Origin: Nonomuraea candida
GTDB lineage: Bacteria; Actinomycetota; Actinomycetes; Streptosporangiales; Streptosporangiaceae
DNA: 64,000 bases
NCBI RefSeq assembly: GCF_000725485.1
Contig: NZ_JOAG01000014.1
Location: 62,001-126,000, forward strand
Reading direction: 5' to 3'
In this document: positions 56,330 through 64,000 of the stretch, piece by piece
Position numbering within the stretch: the first letter of the stretch is position 1
How the letters are laid out: each line of letters opens with the position of its first letter
Notes under the pieces: generated by a model
What the model was told of the DNA's origin: nothing
The model's input: only the letters and a program-made list of their open reading frames with translations
The model's database searches: none
Translations under genes and position numbers: made by a program

Positions 56330-56737
56330 TCAGTTGGCGCGGCTCTTGCGCAGGCCCATGATCTGCAGCTCGGCGAAGCCGGCGACGACCAGGGCCTGGG
56401 CGATGGCCCAGATGGCGCCCATCGTGCTGAAGCCGATCGCGCCGGTGACGACGGCCGCGATGCTGGCCAGGGTCCAGACGATGTTCACGGCGATCACGGC
56501 CTTGGTGGCGGCGGGGCTGATGTCGCGGCGGGCGGCCAGCAGGCCGACGGCGGCGCCGTACGCGAGGAGGAACACCCCGATCCCGCGCAGCAGGCCGGCG
56601 TCGGGGCCGAGCAGGTCGCCGACCGGGCCGGCGAAGGCGAGGTAGACCAGGCCGTTGCCGCCGGTGACGACGGCGTCGGCGGCCAGCGCCAGGCGCAGGA
56701 ACTTCATCCGGTCGGTGGTGATGGTTACGGCGGTCAT
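56330..56737 (-). CDS. Four-helix integral membrane protein of unknown function
   Basis: The 135-residue protein starts at ATG 56737 behind GAAGGAG. Four hydrophobic segments (about 13-36, 46-64, 77-98, 104-123) are separated by short charged loops (AARRDISPAATK). No motif identifies a family. It shares a transcript with the NTF2-like gene. Small proteins of this type are often paired with such genes in actinomycetes, but the role is unknown. Confidence 0.75.
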   Translation of the reverse strand: MTAVTITTDRMKFLRLALAADAVVTGGNGLVYLAFAGPVGDLLGPDAGLLRGIGVFLLAYGAAVGLLAARRDISPAATKAVIAVNIVWTLASIAAVVTGAIGFSTMGAIWAIAQALVVAGFAELQIMGLRKSRAN

Positions 56738-57111
56738 GTCGGGCTCCTTCTATGGCCTCGGTTCGGACAACTGAAAGATGTCAGGCCGGGGGTAGGGGCC
56801 GCGATTACGCGCCAGGTAAAGGGGAGCGGTCATCCCTGCTCAGAGGGGTGCTGTGAGGCCGGTCACATGCGGCGGGCGGGCCTGTCGCGAGAGGTGACGA
56901 CCTGGTCGCCCCGGCCGGGGAAGGCCATGACGAGCCGCCAGAGAGTTGATCAGGAGGTGATCGGGTAGGCCGCTTCCCGCCCGCCCGGAGCGGCCCGCGC
57001 CGGTTGCAGAGGGGGGTGGGCGCGGGCCGCCGGGGGTTCGGGAGGGCGGGGTTTCGGGAGGGCGGGGTCAGGGGTCGGAGGGTCAGGGGTCGGAGGGTCA
57101 GGAGGCGGAGG
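56738..57111. other. 374-bp gap with short tandem repeats, no gene seen
   Basis: No credible frame is present. At 57037-57068 TTCGGGAGGGCGGGGT occurs twice in tandem, and at 57069-57098 CAGGGGTCGGAGGGT occurs twice, followed by degenerate copies up to the stop of the ligase gene at 57112. The upstream part should hold the promoter of the 56330-56737 gene. Confidence 0.7.
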
Positions 57112-58776
57112 TCAGGAGCCGAGGATCTCGCGGCGGAGGTGGGTCTTGAGGATCTTGCCGCCGGGGTTGCGGGGCAGCTCGCCCTCGCGGAACCAGACGT
57201 GCACCGGGATCTTGAACTTGGCGATCCGGCCGGCCAGGAAGGTCTGCAGCTCCCCGGCCGTGGCGGACGCGCCCGGGGCCAGCCGGACGACCGCGCCGAC
57301 CTCCTCGCCCAGCTCGTCGTGGGGCACGCCGATCACCGCCACGTCGTCCACCGCCGGATGCTCGAACAGCGCCGCCTCCACCTCGGCGCAGTACACGTTC
57401 TCGCCGCCCCTGATCACCATGTCCTTGGCCCGGTCCACGATGTAGACGAAGCCTTCGTCGTCGATCTTGGCCAGGTCGCCGGTGTGCAGCCAGCCGCCCA
57501 CGAACGTCTGCGCCGTGGCCTCCGGCTTGTTCCAGTAGCCGAGGATGACGTTCGGGCCGCGTACGCACAGCTCGCCCACCTCGCCGGGCGGCAGCTCGTC
57601 GCCCATCGGGTCGACCACGCGCACGTCCACCACGGGCGAGGGCAGGCCGATGCTGTCGGGCTTGGCCTGGTAGTCGGCGCCGCCGTTGCCGATGGCCAGG
57701 GCGGAGGTCTCGGTCATGCCGTAGCCGTTGGAGGGGGCGCGGTCGGGGAGGTTCTTGGTGATGCGCTCCAGCAGCTTGGGCGGGGCGGGGGCGCCGCCGT
57801 AGCCGAGGGTGGTCAGGGACGACAGGTCGTACTTGCCGAAGTCGGGGTGGGACATGAGCTGCCAGGCGTTGGTCGGCACCCCGATCATGGCGGTGACCCG
57901 CTCCCGCTCGATCAGGCGCAGCGCCTGCTCGGGGTCCCACTTGTACATCAGCACCAGGCCGCCGCCGCTGAACATCGTCGTGGTCAGGCCCGAGAAGCAG
58001 CCGGTGACGTGGAAGAGCGGGACGGTCAGGAGCGTGATGCGCCGGGTCCCCGCCGCCGCTCCGACGTCCTTGCCGGCCATGGCGACCGCGCGCATGAGGC
58101 CGAACGCGACCGTCATGGGGGACTGGCCCAGGTTGCGGTGGCTGCCGAGCGCGCCCTTGGGGCTGCCGGTGGTGCCCGAGGTGTAGAAGATCGTGGCGGG
58201 GTCCTCCGGGGCCAGCTCGACGTCGGGGAGCTTCACGTCGGCGCCGACCTCGCCCATGACCTCGTCGAACGCGCGCGCCCCCGGGGGGACCTCGCCCCTG
58301 GTCACGATCAGCGGCACGCCCGTGCCCGCCAGCCTGACCGCCCGCTCGCCGTCCGCGATCAGCACCTTGGCGCCGGAGTCGCTCACGCCGTAGGCCAGCT
58401 CGGCCTCCGTCCACCAGGCGTTGAGCGGTACGGCGATGGCCCCCGCCGCCAGCGCGGCCGAGAACGCGATCACCCATTCCGGGTAGTTGCGCATGGCCAC
58501 CGCCACGCGGTCGCCCTTGGCCACGCCGTACTCCTCGACCAGCCGGTTGGCGAGGGTGGCGGCGCGGCGGAAGTGCTCCTCGAAGGTGATGTGCTGGTCC
58601 TCGTAGACGAGGAAGACCTTCTCGCCGTGGAACCTGCTCATCTCCAGCAGCGCGCGGAAGTGGGCGGGAGCGTGCTTCCAGGTGCGTACGCCTGTGTCGC
58701 CGATCTCCTCGATCTCGAAAAGCTGGCCGGGGCCGGTGAGCTGGGCCTGGACCTGGGCGTGCGAAAGAGAAGACAT
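57112..58776 (-). CDS. Acyl-CoA/AMP-dependent ligase
   Basis: The 554-residue adenylate-forming enzyme activates a carboxylic acid with ATP and transfers it to CoA. Core motifs: A3 TIFYTSGTTGSPKGALGSHRN (about 199), A5 YGMTETSA, A7 GWLHTGDLAKIDDEGFVYIVDRAKDM and A10 PRNPGGKILKTHLR with the catalytic lysine. It is like the long-chain fatty-acyl-CoA ligases. The substrate pocket cannot be read. GGGAG is 8 bp upstream of ATG 58776. A TetR-type palindrome lies 43 bp upstream. Confidence 0.93.
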   Translation of the reverse strand: MSSLSHAQVQAQLTGPGQLFEIEEIGDTGVRTWKHAPAHFRALLEMSRFHGEKVFLVYEDQHITFEEHFRRAATLANRLVEEYGVAKGDRVAVAMRNYPEWVIAFSAALAAGAIAVPLNAWWTEAELAYGVSDSGAKVLIADGERAVRLAGTGVPLIVTRGEVPPGARAFDEVMGEVGADVKLPDVELAPEDPATIFYTSGTTGSPKGALGSHRNLGQSPMTVAFGLMRAVAMAGKDVGAAAGTRRITLLTVPLFHVTGCFSGLTTTMFSGGGLVLMYKWDPEQALRLIERERVTAMIGVPTNAWQLMSHPDFGKYDLSSLTTLGYGGAPAPPKLLERITKNLPDRAPSNGYGMTETSALAIGNGGADYQAKPDSIGLPSPVVDVRVVDPMGDELPPGEVGELCVRGPNVILGYWNKPEATAQTFVGGWLHTGDLAKIDDEGFVYIVDRAKDMVIRGGENVYCAEVEAALFEHPAVDDVAVIGVPHDELGEEVGAVVRLAPGASATAGELQTFLAGRIAKFKIPVHVWFREGELPRNPGGKILKTHLRREILGS

Positions 58777-58818
58777 ACGCAGAACTCCCGCAGTGGACGA
58801 TTATTCCGGTAATTCACA

Positions 58819-58836
58819 GTACCGACCGGTAGGTAC
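58819..58836 (-). promoter_or_regulatory. Palindromic operator upstream of the acyl-CoA ligase
   Basis: GTACCGACCGGTAGGTAC is an 18-bp inverted repeat with one mismatched pair, centred on CCGG. Similar ACCGACCGGT sites are bound by TetR-type regulators of fatty-acid genes in actinomycetes. No such regulator gene is adjacent. Confidence 0.6.
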
Positions 58837-58872
58837 GTCGCGCTAGATGAGAAGTCGGGACCACGTCGCCCA

Positions 58873-59007
58873 TGAAAGTTTCATCTACCTTCCGATAGTT
58901 TCTGCCCTCCAACTGCTGTTTTGGCGCCGCCGTGAGCTGGTTATTGACCACACACTCCCATGTCAATACCGTCAGCGATGCGGTCCCAACCGGGCCGAAA
59001 CTTTCGG
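58873..59007 (+). promoter_or_regulatory. Two GAAA-n-TTTC palindromes upstream of the xylanase gene
   Basis: TGAAAGTTTCA (58873-58883) and CCGAAACTTTCGG (58995-59007) are perfect inverted repeats with a single central base; a third half-matching copy (GATAGTTTC) lies between them. The same type of site controls actinomycete xylanase genes through LacI-type repressors. Confidence 0.65.
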
Positions 59008-59033
59008 AATCGAGTGCCTGCCTCCGGAGGTAG

Positions 59034-60695
59034 ATGTCCGTGCATTCGTCCTCGCTCCTTCGACTCCTCACGTTAGTGGGGATGTTCGCAGCCTTCCTCC
59101 TGCCCGCCACCTCGGCGGAAGCGTCGGCGCCCCTGCGCACGCACGCGGCCGCCCGCGGCAAGTTCATCGGTGCGGCGCTCGCCACCAGCCCGCTGTCCAA
59201 CGAGACCTCCTACCGCAACATCGCGGCCACCGAGTTCAACCAGGTGACCGCCGAGAACGTGATGAAGTGGGACACGGTCCAGCCCAGCCAGGGCCAGTTC
59301 AACTTCTCCGGCGCCGACGCCATCGTCAATTTCGCCACCCAGAACAACCAGCAGGTCCACGGCCACACCCTGGTGTGGCACAGCCAGACCCCCGGATGGG
59401 TGCAGGGCCTGAGCGCCAGCGCCATGCGCACGGCGATGCAGACCCACATCAGCAGGCTCGTCGGCCGCTACGCGGACAACGCCGCGGTGGTGTCGTGGGA
59501 CGTGGTGAACGAGATCTTCGACGAGAACGGCGGCTGGCGCAGCTCGTTCTGGTACAACACGCTGGGCCAGAGCTTCGTCGCCGACGCCTTCCGCGCCGCC
59601 CGGGCCGCCGACCCCAACGCCCGGCTGTGCATCAACGACTACAACGTCGAGGGCATCAACGCCAAGAGCACCGCGATGTACAACCTCGTCTCGTCCCTGC
59701 GCCAGCAGGGCGTGCCGGTGGACTGCGTGGGCTTCCAGGGCCACCTCGCGATCCAGTACGGCTTCCCCAGCGACATCCAGCAGAACATGCAGCGCTTCGC
59801 CGACCTCGGCGTCCAGGTCCGGGTCACCGAGCTGGACGTGCGCATGCAGATGCCCAGGAGCTCCAGCAAGGACACCACCCAGGCCACCTACTACCGCAAC
59901 GTGATCAACGCCTGCAACGCGGTCACCGCCTGCGCCGGCGTGACGATCTGGGGCTTCACCGACAAGTACTCCTGGGTGCCGGACACGTTCTCCGGCGAGG
60001 GCGCCGCGCTCATCTACGACGAGAACTACCAGCAGAAGCCGTCCTACACCGCCGTGCACGACGCGCTGGCGGGCGGCACCAGCAACGACACCACCCCGCC
60101 GACCGCGCCGGGCACGCCGGCCGCGAGCAACGTGACGTCCAACTCCGCCACGCTGACGTGGACCGCCTCGACCGACAGCGGCGGCAGCGGCCTGGCCGGC
60201 TACAACGTCTACCGCGAGCAGGGGACGACCGACACGCAGCTCGGGCAGAGCACGACCACCTCCATCAACCTGACGGGACTGACCCCGAACACCGAGTACC
60301 AGGTGTACGTGCGCGCCCGTGACGGGGCGGGCAACCTGTCGGCCAACTCCGCCACCGTCACCTTCAGCACCACCGAAGGTCCCGGCGGCGGCGGGTGCAC
60401 CGCCGTGGGCACCGTGCAGAACCAGTGGAACAACGGCTACGTCGTGCAGCCCGTGACCGTCACCAACACCGGCTCCTCCGCCATCACCGGCTGGACGGTC
60501 ACCTTCACCCTGCCGGCCGGCCACACGCTGGCCGGGTCCTGGAACGCCACGCTGAGCGTCAGCGGGCAGACCGTCACGGCCAGGAACGCCGGCTACAACG
60601 GCAACCTGGCCGCCAACGCCAGCACCAGCTTCGGCTTCCAGGTCAACCGCCCGAACGGCAACACGCAGACGCCCTCCGGCTACACCTGCGCCTGA
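59034..60695 (+). CDS. Secreted GH10 endo-1,4-beta-xylanase with FN3 and CBM2
   Basis: The 553-residue protein starts at ATG 59034 (or GTG 59040, better spaced from GGAGG). Residues 1-31 are a Sec signal peptide. The GH10 barrel (about 40-345) has the acid/base Glu160 in WDVVNEIFDE, the nucleophile Glu266 in VTELDVR, and the substrate motifs HGHTLVWHSQTP and WGFTDKYSW. A fibronectin type III domain (about 360-445) and a CBM2 cellulose/xylan-binding module (about 455-553, CTAVGTVQNQW to YTCA with its Cys pair) follow. It cuts internal xylan bonds outside the cell. Two palindromes upstream suggest induction by xylan sugars. Confidence 0.96.
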   Translation: MSVHSSSLLRLLTLVGMFAAFLLPATSAEASAPLRTHAAARGKFIGAALATSPLSNETSYRNIAATEFNQVTAENVMKWDTVQPSQGQFNFSGADAIVNFATQNNQQVHGHTLVWHSQTPGWVQGLSASAMRTAMQTHISRLVGRYADNAAVVSWDVVNEIFDENGGWRSSFWYNTLGQSFVADAFRAARAADPNARLCINDYNVEGINAKSTAMYNLVSSLRQQGVPVDCVGFQGHLAIQYGFPSDIQQNMQRFADLGVQVRVTELDVRMQMPRSSSKDTTQATYYRNVINACNAVTACAGVTIWGFTDKYSWVPDTFSGEGAALIYDENYQQKPSYTAVHDALAGGTSNDTTPPTAPGTPAASNVTSNSATLTWTASTDSGGSGLAGYNVYREQGTTDTQLGQSTTTSINLTGLTPNTEYQVYVRARDGAGNLSANSATVTFSTTEGPGGGGCTAVGTVQNQWNNGYVVQPVTVTNTGSSAITGWTVTFTLPAGHTLAGSWNATLSVSGQTVTARNAGYNGNLAANASTSFGFQVNRPNGNTQTPSGYTCA

Positions 60696-60701
60696 TCGGG
60701 G

Positions 60702-60755
60702 ATCCCCTGGGGCCTGCCCGGCCTGCCCGCCCGGCGTCCGGCCGCCCCAGGGGAT
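60702..60755. terminator. Long-loop terminator after the xylanase
   Basis: ATCCCCTGGGGC pairs perfectly with GCCCCAGGGGAT around a 30-nt GC-rich loop, just past the xylanase stop. It can serve both the xylanase and the convergent lamin-tail gene. Confidence 0.65.
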
Positions 60756-60864
60756 TCTCTCACCCGCACACCGGCGGGACCGGCCGCGCCCGGTCCTGCC
60801 GGTGCCTTCCCGCGTTCGGCTACCTGCTCGACCCGGAGGCGTTCGAGCGGGGCCTGGCGGCGGG

Positions 60865-61344
60865 TCAGCAGATCTTGTAGTCCTGCCGGGAGGAGTCGTA
60901 CGCGCAGGAGTCGACCAGCTTGCCGGCCCGGTCGCGCAGGTAGGCGGTGTCCCGGCTCTGGTTCCAGATGTAGGCGAACGTCCCGCCGCCGCTCCTGTTC
61001 CAGTACCGGGTGGTGCTGGTGTCCTTGCCCTTGCCGGTCCGCAGCGTGACCGTCTTGCCGGCGCGGAGGGTGAACGCGCCGAAGGTGTAGACGTGGTCGG
61101 GGCGGGCCGTCTCGTCGCGTACGGTCCAGCCCCTGAGGTTGACGCTCTTCCCGGTGGTGTTCCTGAGCTGGATGTACTCACCGTTCAGGCTGCTGTTCGA
61201 GCCGTGGTCCGGCGAGCCGGGCGAGTCATAGTAGATCTTGGTGATCTGCACGCCGGGCGCGGCCGCCTGGGCGGGCTGGGAGACGACGACCATGCCGGTG
61301 GCCAGTACGGCGGAGGTCAACAGGGATCGGATGCGCACGGACAC
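60865..61344 (-). CDS. Secreted lamin-tail-domain protein
   Basis: The 159-residue protein has a signal peptide (about 1-28, with IRSLLTSAVLATGMVVVSQPAQA). The rest is one lamin tail domain: VQITKIYYDSPG, then NGEYIQLRNTTGKSVNLRGWTVRD and a beta-sandwich finishing with LVDSCAYDSS. Cysteines near the end may form a disulfide. Bacterial LTD proteins are extracellular and often accompany nucleases or glycosidases; function is unknown. It faces the xylanase convergently. Confidence 0.88.
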   Translation of the reverse strand: MSVRIRSLLTSAVLATGMVVVSQPAQAAAPGVQITKIYYDSPGSPDHGSNSSLNGEYIQLRNTTGKSVNLRGWTVRDETARPDHVYTFGAFTLRAGKTVTLRTGKGKDTSTTRYWNRSGGGTFAYIWNQSRDTAYLRDRAGKLVDSCAYDSSRQDYKIC

Positions 61345-61479
61345 GCTCCTGGCTCGGGGGGATTGGGCGGATCGATCCTATTGATGGGCATAGGTCGAGC
61401 ACTGGAACGTTCCGGTATCGATTCGGCATCCACCCCGCACCGTCCCCCTGCGGGTGGCGGGCCTGTCGTCAGGCGGGGG

Positions 61480-61869
61480 TCAGGGCTGCTGCCGGGCGTC
61501 GCGCAGGAGCGCGGCGTCGAGGCCCGGCTGGACCGGGCCCGACTTCGGCGTGACGTTGGCCCGCAGCACCAGCCCGAGCACCAGCGACAACACGGTCACC
61601 GTGGCGCCGATCTGCTCCGCGGTGAACTCCAGCCCGAACCCCGCCACCGCGGTCATCAGCGTGGTCACCGCGCCCGTCAGCGCCGAGACCACGATCGGCC
61701 GGGTCATGAACGTGACGACGATCGACATCACCGCGCCGGCGACCGTCGCGATGGTGGCGACCTGCGTCTGCGACAGGTTCAGCCCGAAGGAGACCAGGAG
61801 GGCGACCAGCGCGTTCACCATGAAGAGGATGGTCGTGGGCTCCTGGCCGAAGATGCTGACCTTCTTCAC
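61480..61869 (-). CDS. Small phage-holin-like membrane protein
   Basis: GTG 61869, with GGGAGG at good distance, gives 129 residues; an upstream ATG is less likely. Four hydrophobic segments occur in two similar hairpins: about 14-52 (VNALVALLVSFGLNLSQTQV then a helix) and about 63-103 (FGLEFTAEQIGATVTVLSLV). The two halves resemble each other, pointing to an internal duplication. This is the pattern of actinophage holins. No endolysin or other phage gene is nearby, so it may be a domesticated relic. Confidence 0.55.
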   Translation of the reverse strand: MKKVSIFGQEPTTILFMVNALVALLVSFGLNLSQTQVATIATVAGAVMSIVVTFMTRPIVVSALTGAVTTLMTAVAGFGLEFTAEQIGATVTVLSLVLGLVLRANVTPKSGPVQPGLDAALLRDARQQP

Positions 61870-62171
61870 TACGCCTCCCATCGAAGGGGTCCCGCGCAAC
61901 GGCGGGGCGGGGGCGCGGGGCCTCCCGGGAACGCGGCCGCGCCTCCCTTGTAGACCCGAGCCTGAACCCCTACCGGCCCGCTGTCGAGGCCACCCCGACC
62001 GTCCCGGTTCGTGAGCTCTCCCTCGGCGGCGCAGGGTCACGCCGTGAACCGGGACGCGTTCCGGCATCCGGTTCTTGCGACGCATCGTCTGGGGTGGTCC
62101 GTTGCCTCCGGGTCGGGGGCGTGCTTAACGTGCTGGTGGCGATCCCCCTGACCGATGAGGAGCCCACCCTG
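61870..62171. other. 302-bp divergent gap before the alpha-mannosidase, no gene seen
   Basis: No coding frame of good quality is present. The segment should contain promoters for both the holin-like gene and the mannosidase; I see no convincing pair of -35/-10 elements. Confidence 0.6.
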
Positions 62172-64000
62172 ATGCATGACGACCGCGACCTGGTCGAAGC
62201 CCGGCTGAGGCGAGTGCTGGACGAGCGGATCCGCCCGGCCGTCCACCCCGAGTCCGTGCCGCTGGAGGTGGCGGTCTGGCACGCGCCGGGCGAGCCCGTG
62301 CCGGTGGCGGAGGGGCTGGCGGCCACGCCCGGGCCGATCGCGGTGGGGCGGGAGTGGGGCAGGCCCTGGGGCACGAGCTGGTTCACGGTGACCGGCGTGG
62401 TGCCGAGGGAGTGGGGCGGGCGGGTCGTCGAGGCCATCCTCGACCTCGGCTTCGCCGAGGACCGGCCGGGCTTCCAGTGCGAGGGCCTGGTCTACCGGCC
62501 CGACGGCACGCCGGTGAAGGGGCTCAACCCGCGCAACCAGTGGGTCCGCGTCGGCTCGCCGGCCGAGGGCGGCGAGGAGGTGCGGCTGCACATCGAGGCC
62601 GCCTCCAACCCCATCATCCTCGGCCGCGACGGGTTCCGGCCGACGGCGCTGGGCGACAGGGAGACGGCGGGCTCCGACCCGCTCTACCGGCTGGGCCGGA
62701 TGGACCTGGCCGTCTTCGACAAGACGGTGTGGGAGCTCGTCATGGACCTGGAGGTGCTCGGGGAGCTGATGCTGGAGCTGCCCGTCGACAGCGCCCGGCG
62801 CTGGGAGCTGCTGCGCGCGCTGGACCGGGCGCTGGACGCGATCGACCTCCAGGACGTCAACGCCACCGCCGCGGCGGCCCGGGCCGAGCTGGCCGGCGTG
62901 ATGGCCGCGCCGGCGGCGCCGTCGGCGCACCGGATCAGCGCGGTCGGCCACGCGCACATCGACTCGGCCTGGCTCTGGCCGCTGCGCGAGACCGTGCGCA
63001 AGGTGGCCCGCACCGCCGCCAACATGACCGCGCTGCTGGAGGACGAGCCCGACTTCGTGTTCGCGATGTCGCAGGCGCAGCAGTGGGCGTGGATCAAGGA
63101 GCACCGGCCCGAGGTGTGGGCGAAGGTGGTCAAGGCGGTGGCCACGGGCAGGTTCGTCCCGGCGGGCGGCATGTGGGTGGAGTCCGACACGAACATGCCC
63201 GGCTCCGAGGCGATGGCCAGGCAGTTCGTGCACGGCAAGCGCTTCTTCATCGAGGAGTTCGGCGTCGACAACGAGGAGGTGTGGCTGCCGGACACGTTCG
63301 GCTTCGCGGCCGGGCTGCCACAGATCATCCGGGCAGCCGGGTCGAAGCGGCTGCTCACGCAGAAGATCTCGTGGAGCCAGACCAACGCGTTCCCGCACCA
63401 CACGTTCCTGTGGGAGGGCATCGACGGGACCCGGATCTTCACGCACTTCCCGCCGGTCGACACCTACAACTGCTCGATGCACGGCCACGAGCTGGCGCAC
63501 GCGGCCCGCAACTTCAGGGACAAGGGCGTGGCCCGGCACTCGCTGGCCCCGACGGGCTGGGGCGACGGCGGTGGCGGCACCACGCGGGAGATGGTGGCCA
63601 AGGCGGCCCGCGTACACGATCTGGAGGGATCGCCCGCCGTGAGGTGGGAGACGCCGGCCGAGTTCTTCGCCAAGGCCGAGGCCGACTGCCCGCACCCGCC
63701 GGTGTGGGTGGGCGAGCTCTACCTGGAGCTGCACCGCGCGACGCTGACCAGCCAGGCCAAGACCAAGCAGGGCAACCGGCGCAGCGAGTCGCTGCTGCGC
63801 GAGGCCGAGCTGTGGGCGGCGACGGCCGCGGTGCGGGAGGGCGCGCCCTATCCGTACGAGCGGCTCGACCGGATCTGGAAGACGGTGCTGCTGCACCAGT
63901 TCCACGACATCCTGCCGGGGTCGTCGATCGCGTGGGTGCACCGGGAGGCGCGCCGGACGTACGAGCTGGTGGCGCGGGAGCTGGACGAGATCATCGACGG
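62172..64000 (+). CDS. GH38 alpha-mannosidase, N-terminal part (partial at window edge)
   Basis: The frame starts at ATG 62172 behind GAGGAG and continues past the right edge; 609 residues are visible. After an N-terminal domain of about 250 residues comes the GH38 catalytic domain: VGHAHIDSAWLWPLRET with zinc ligands His260 and Asp264 (pattern H-x-H-x-D), the nucleophile Asp374 in VWLPDTFGF, and HQFHDILPGSS near residue 577. The enzyme removes alpha-linked mannose, using Zn. I see no signal peptide, so it is probably cytoplasmic. It extends the carbohydrate-degrading group begun by the xylanase. Confidence 0.95.
   Translation, partial: MHDDRDLVEARLRRVLDERIRPAVHPESVPLEVAVWHAPGEPVPVAEGLAATPGPIAVGREWGRPWGTSWFTVTGVVPREWGGRVVEAILDLGFAEDRPGFQCEGLVYRPDGTPVKGLNPRNQWVRVGSPAEGGEEVRLHIEAASNPIILGRDGFRPTALGDRETAGSDPLYRLGRMDLAVFDKTVWELVMDLEVLGELMLELPVDSARRWELLRALDRALDAIDLQDVNATAAAARAELAGVMAAPAAPSAHRISAVGHAHIDSAWLWPLRETVRKVARTAANMTALLEDEPDFVFAMSQAQQWAWIKEHRPEVWAKVVKAVATGRFVPAGGMWVESDTNMPGSEAMARQFVHGKRFFIEEFGVDNEEVWLPDTFGFAAGLPQIIRAAGSKRLLTQKISWSQTNAFPHHTFLWEGIDGTRIFTHFPPVDTYNCSMHGHELAHAARNFRDKGVARHSLAPTGWGDGGGGTTREMVAKAARVHDLEGSPAVRWETPAEFFAKAEADCPHPPVWVGELYLELHRATLTSQAKTKQGNRRSESLLREAELWAATAAVREGAPYPYERLDRIWKTVLLHQFHDILPGSSIAWVHREARRTYELVARELDEIID

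Overview
The window is a continuous 64 kb piece of a very GC-rich chromosome with GTG starts and strong G/C third-position bias. Its gene order is that of the actinomycete core: pimA, pdxS/pdxT, yebC, ruvCAB, yajC-secD-secF, apt, rel, hisS-aspS, rarA, alaS-ruvX-mltG-aroE, infC-rpmI-rplT, an RNA methyltransferase, a histidine kinase, then pheS-pheT. This order and the accessory genes suggest Streptosporangiales, possibly Nonomuraea or a relative. That placement is inference; no rRNA or other marker is present. I saw no tRNA gene, rRNA gene, intact insertion sequence or CRISPR array.

Layout. 1-9.1 kb: the end of pimA, a small membrane protein, a DUF3048 lipoprotein, and the PLP synthase genes pdxS and pdxT, which are separated by a PhoD phosphatase, a MarR regulator with an MFS pump, and an endonuclease/exonuclease/phosphatase protein; then yebC. 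9.3-15.1 kb: an unusual fused permease-like protein, an Eis-type acetyltransferase and ruvC, ruvA, ruvB. 15.2-24.4 kb: Sec translocase accessory genes, apt, the (p)ppGpp enzyme, a nucleotidyltransferase-cupin fusion and a DUF349 protein. 24.4-30.4 kb: two membrane-anchored cyclophilins bracketing an MBL hydrolase, hisS and aspS. 30.5-43.9 kb: DUF2231 protein, rarA, a cyclase-like protein followed by 31-bp tandem repeats, an MpaB-like protein, two small envelope proteins, alaS, ruvX, a tiny pentapeptide-repeat reading frame, two tandem mltG genes, aroE, a VapC remnant and the initiation factor 3 operon. 43.9-50 kb: RNA methyltransferase, soluble PAS histidine kinase, pheS, pheT and a small protein.

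50-64 kb is the accessory part. It contains an IS5-type transposase tail, an SDR oxidoreductase, a broken P450 start, a frameshifted epimerase-hydrolase fusion under a TetR-type regulator, an MFS exporter, an NTF2-like protein, an acyl-CoA ligase, a secreted GH10 xylanase with FN3 and CBM2 domains, a lamin-tail secreted protein, a holin-like membrane protein and the 5' part of a GH38 alpha-mannosidase. The xylanase and mannosidase fit a plant or fungal polymer-degrading soil lifestyle.

The most unusual items are the pentapeptide-repeat ORF fitted between ruvX and mltG by overlapping stop/start codons at both ends; short duplications that repeatedly copy gene ends together with their stop codons; the nucleotidyltransferase-cupin fusion; the low-complexity insert in SecD; the fused permease without a recognisable EAA loop; and several clean palindromic operators next to regulators.
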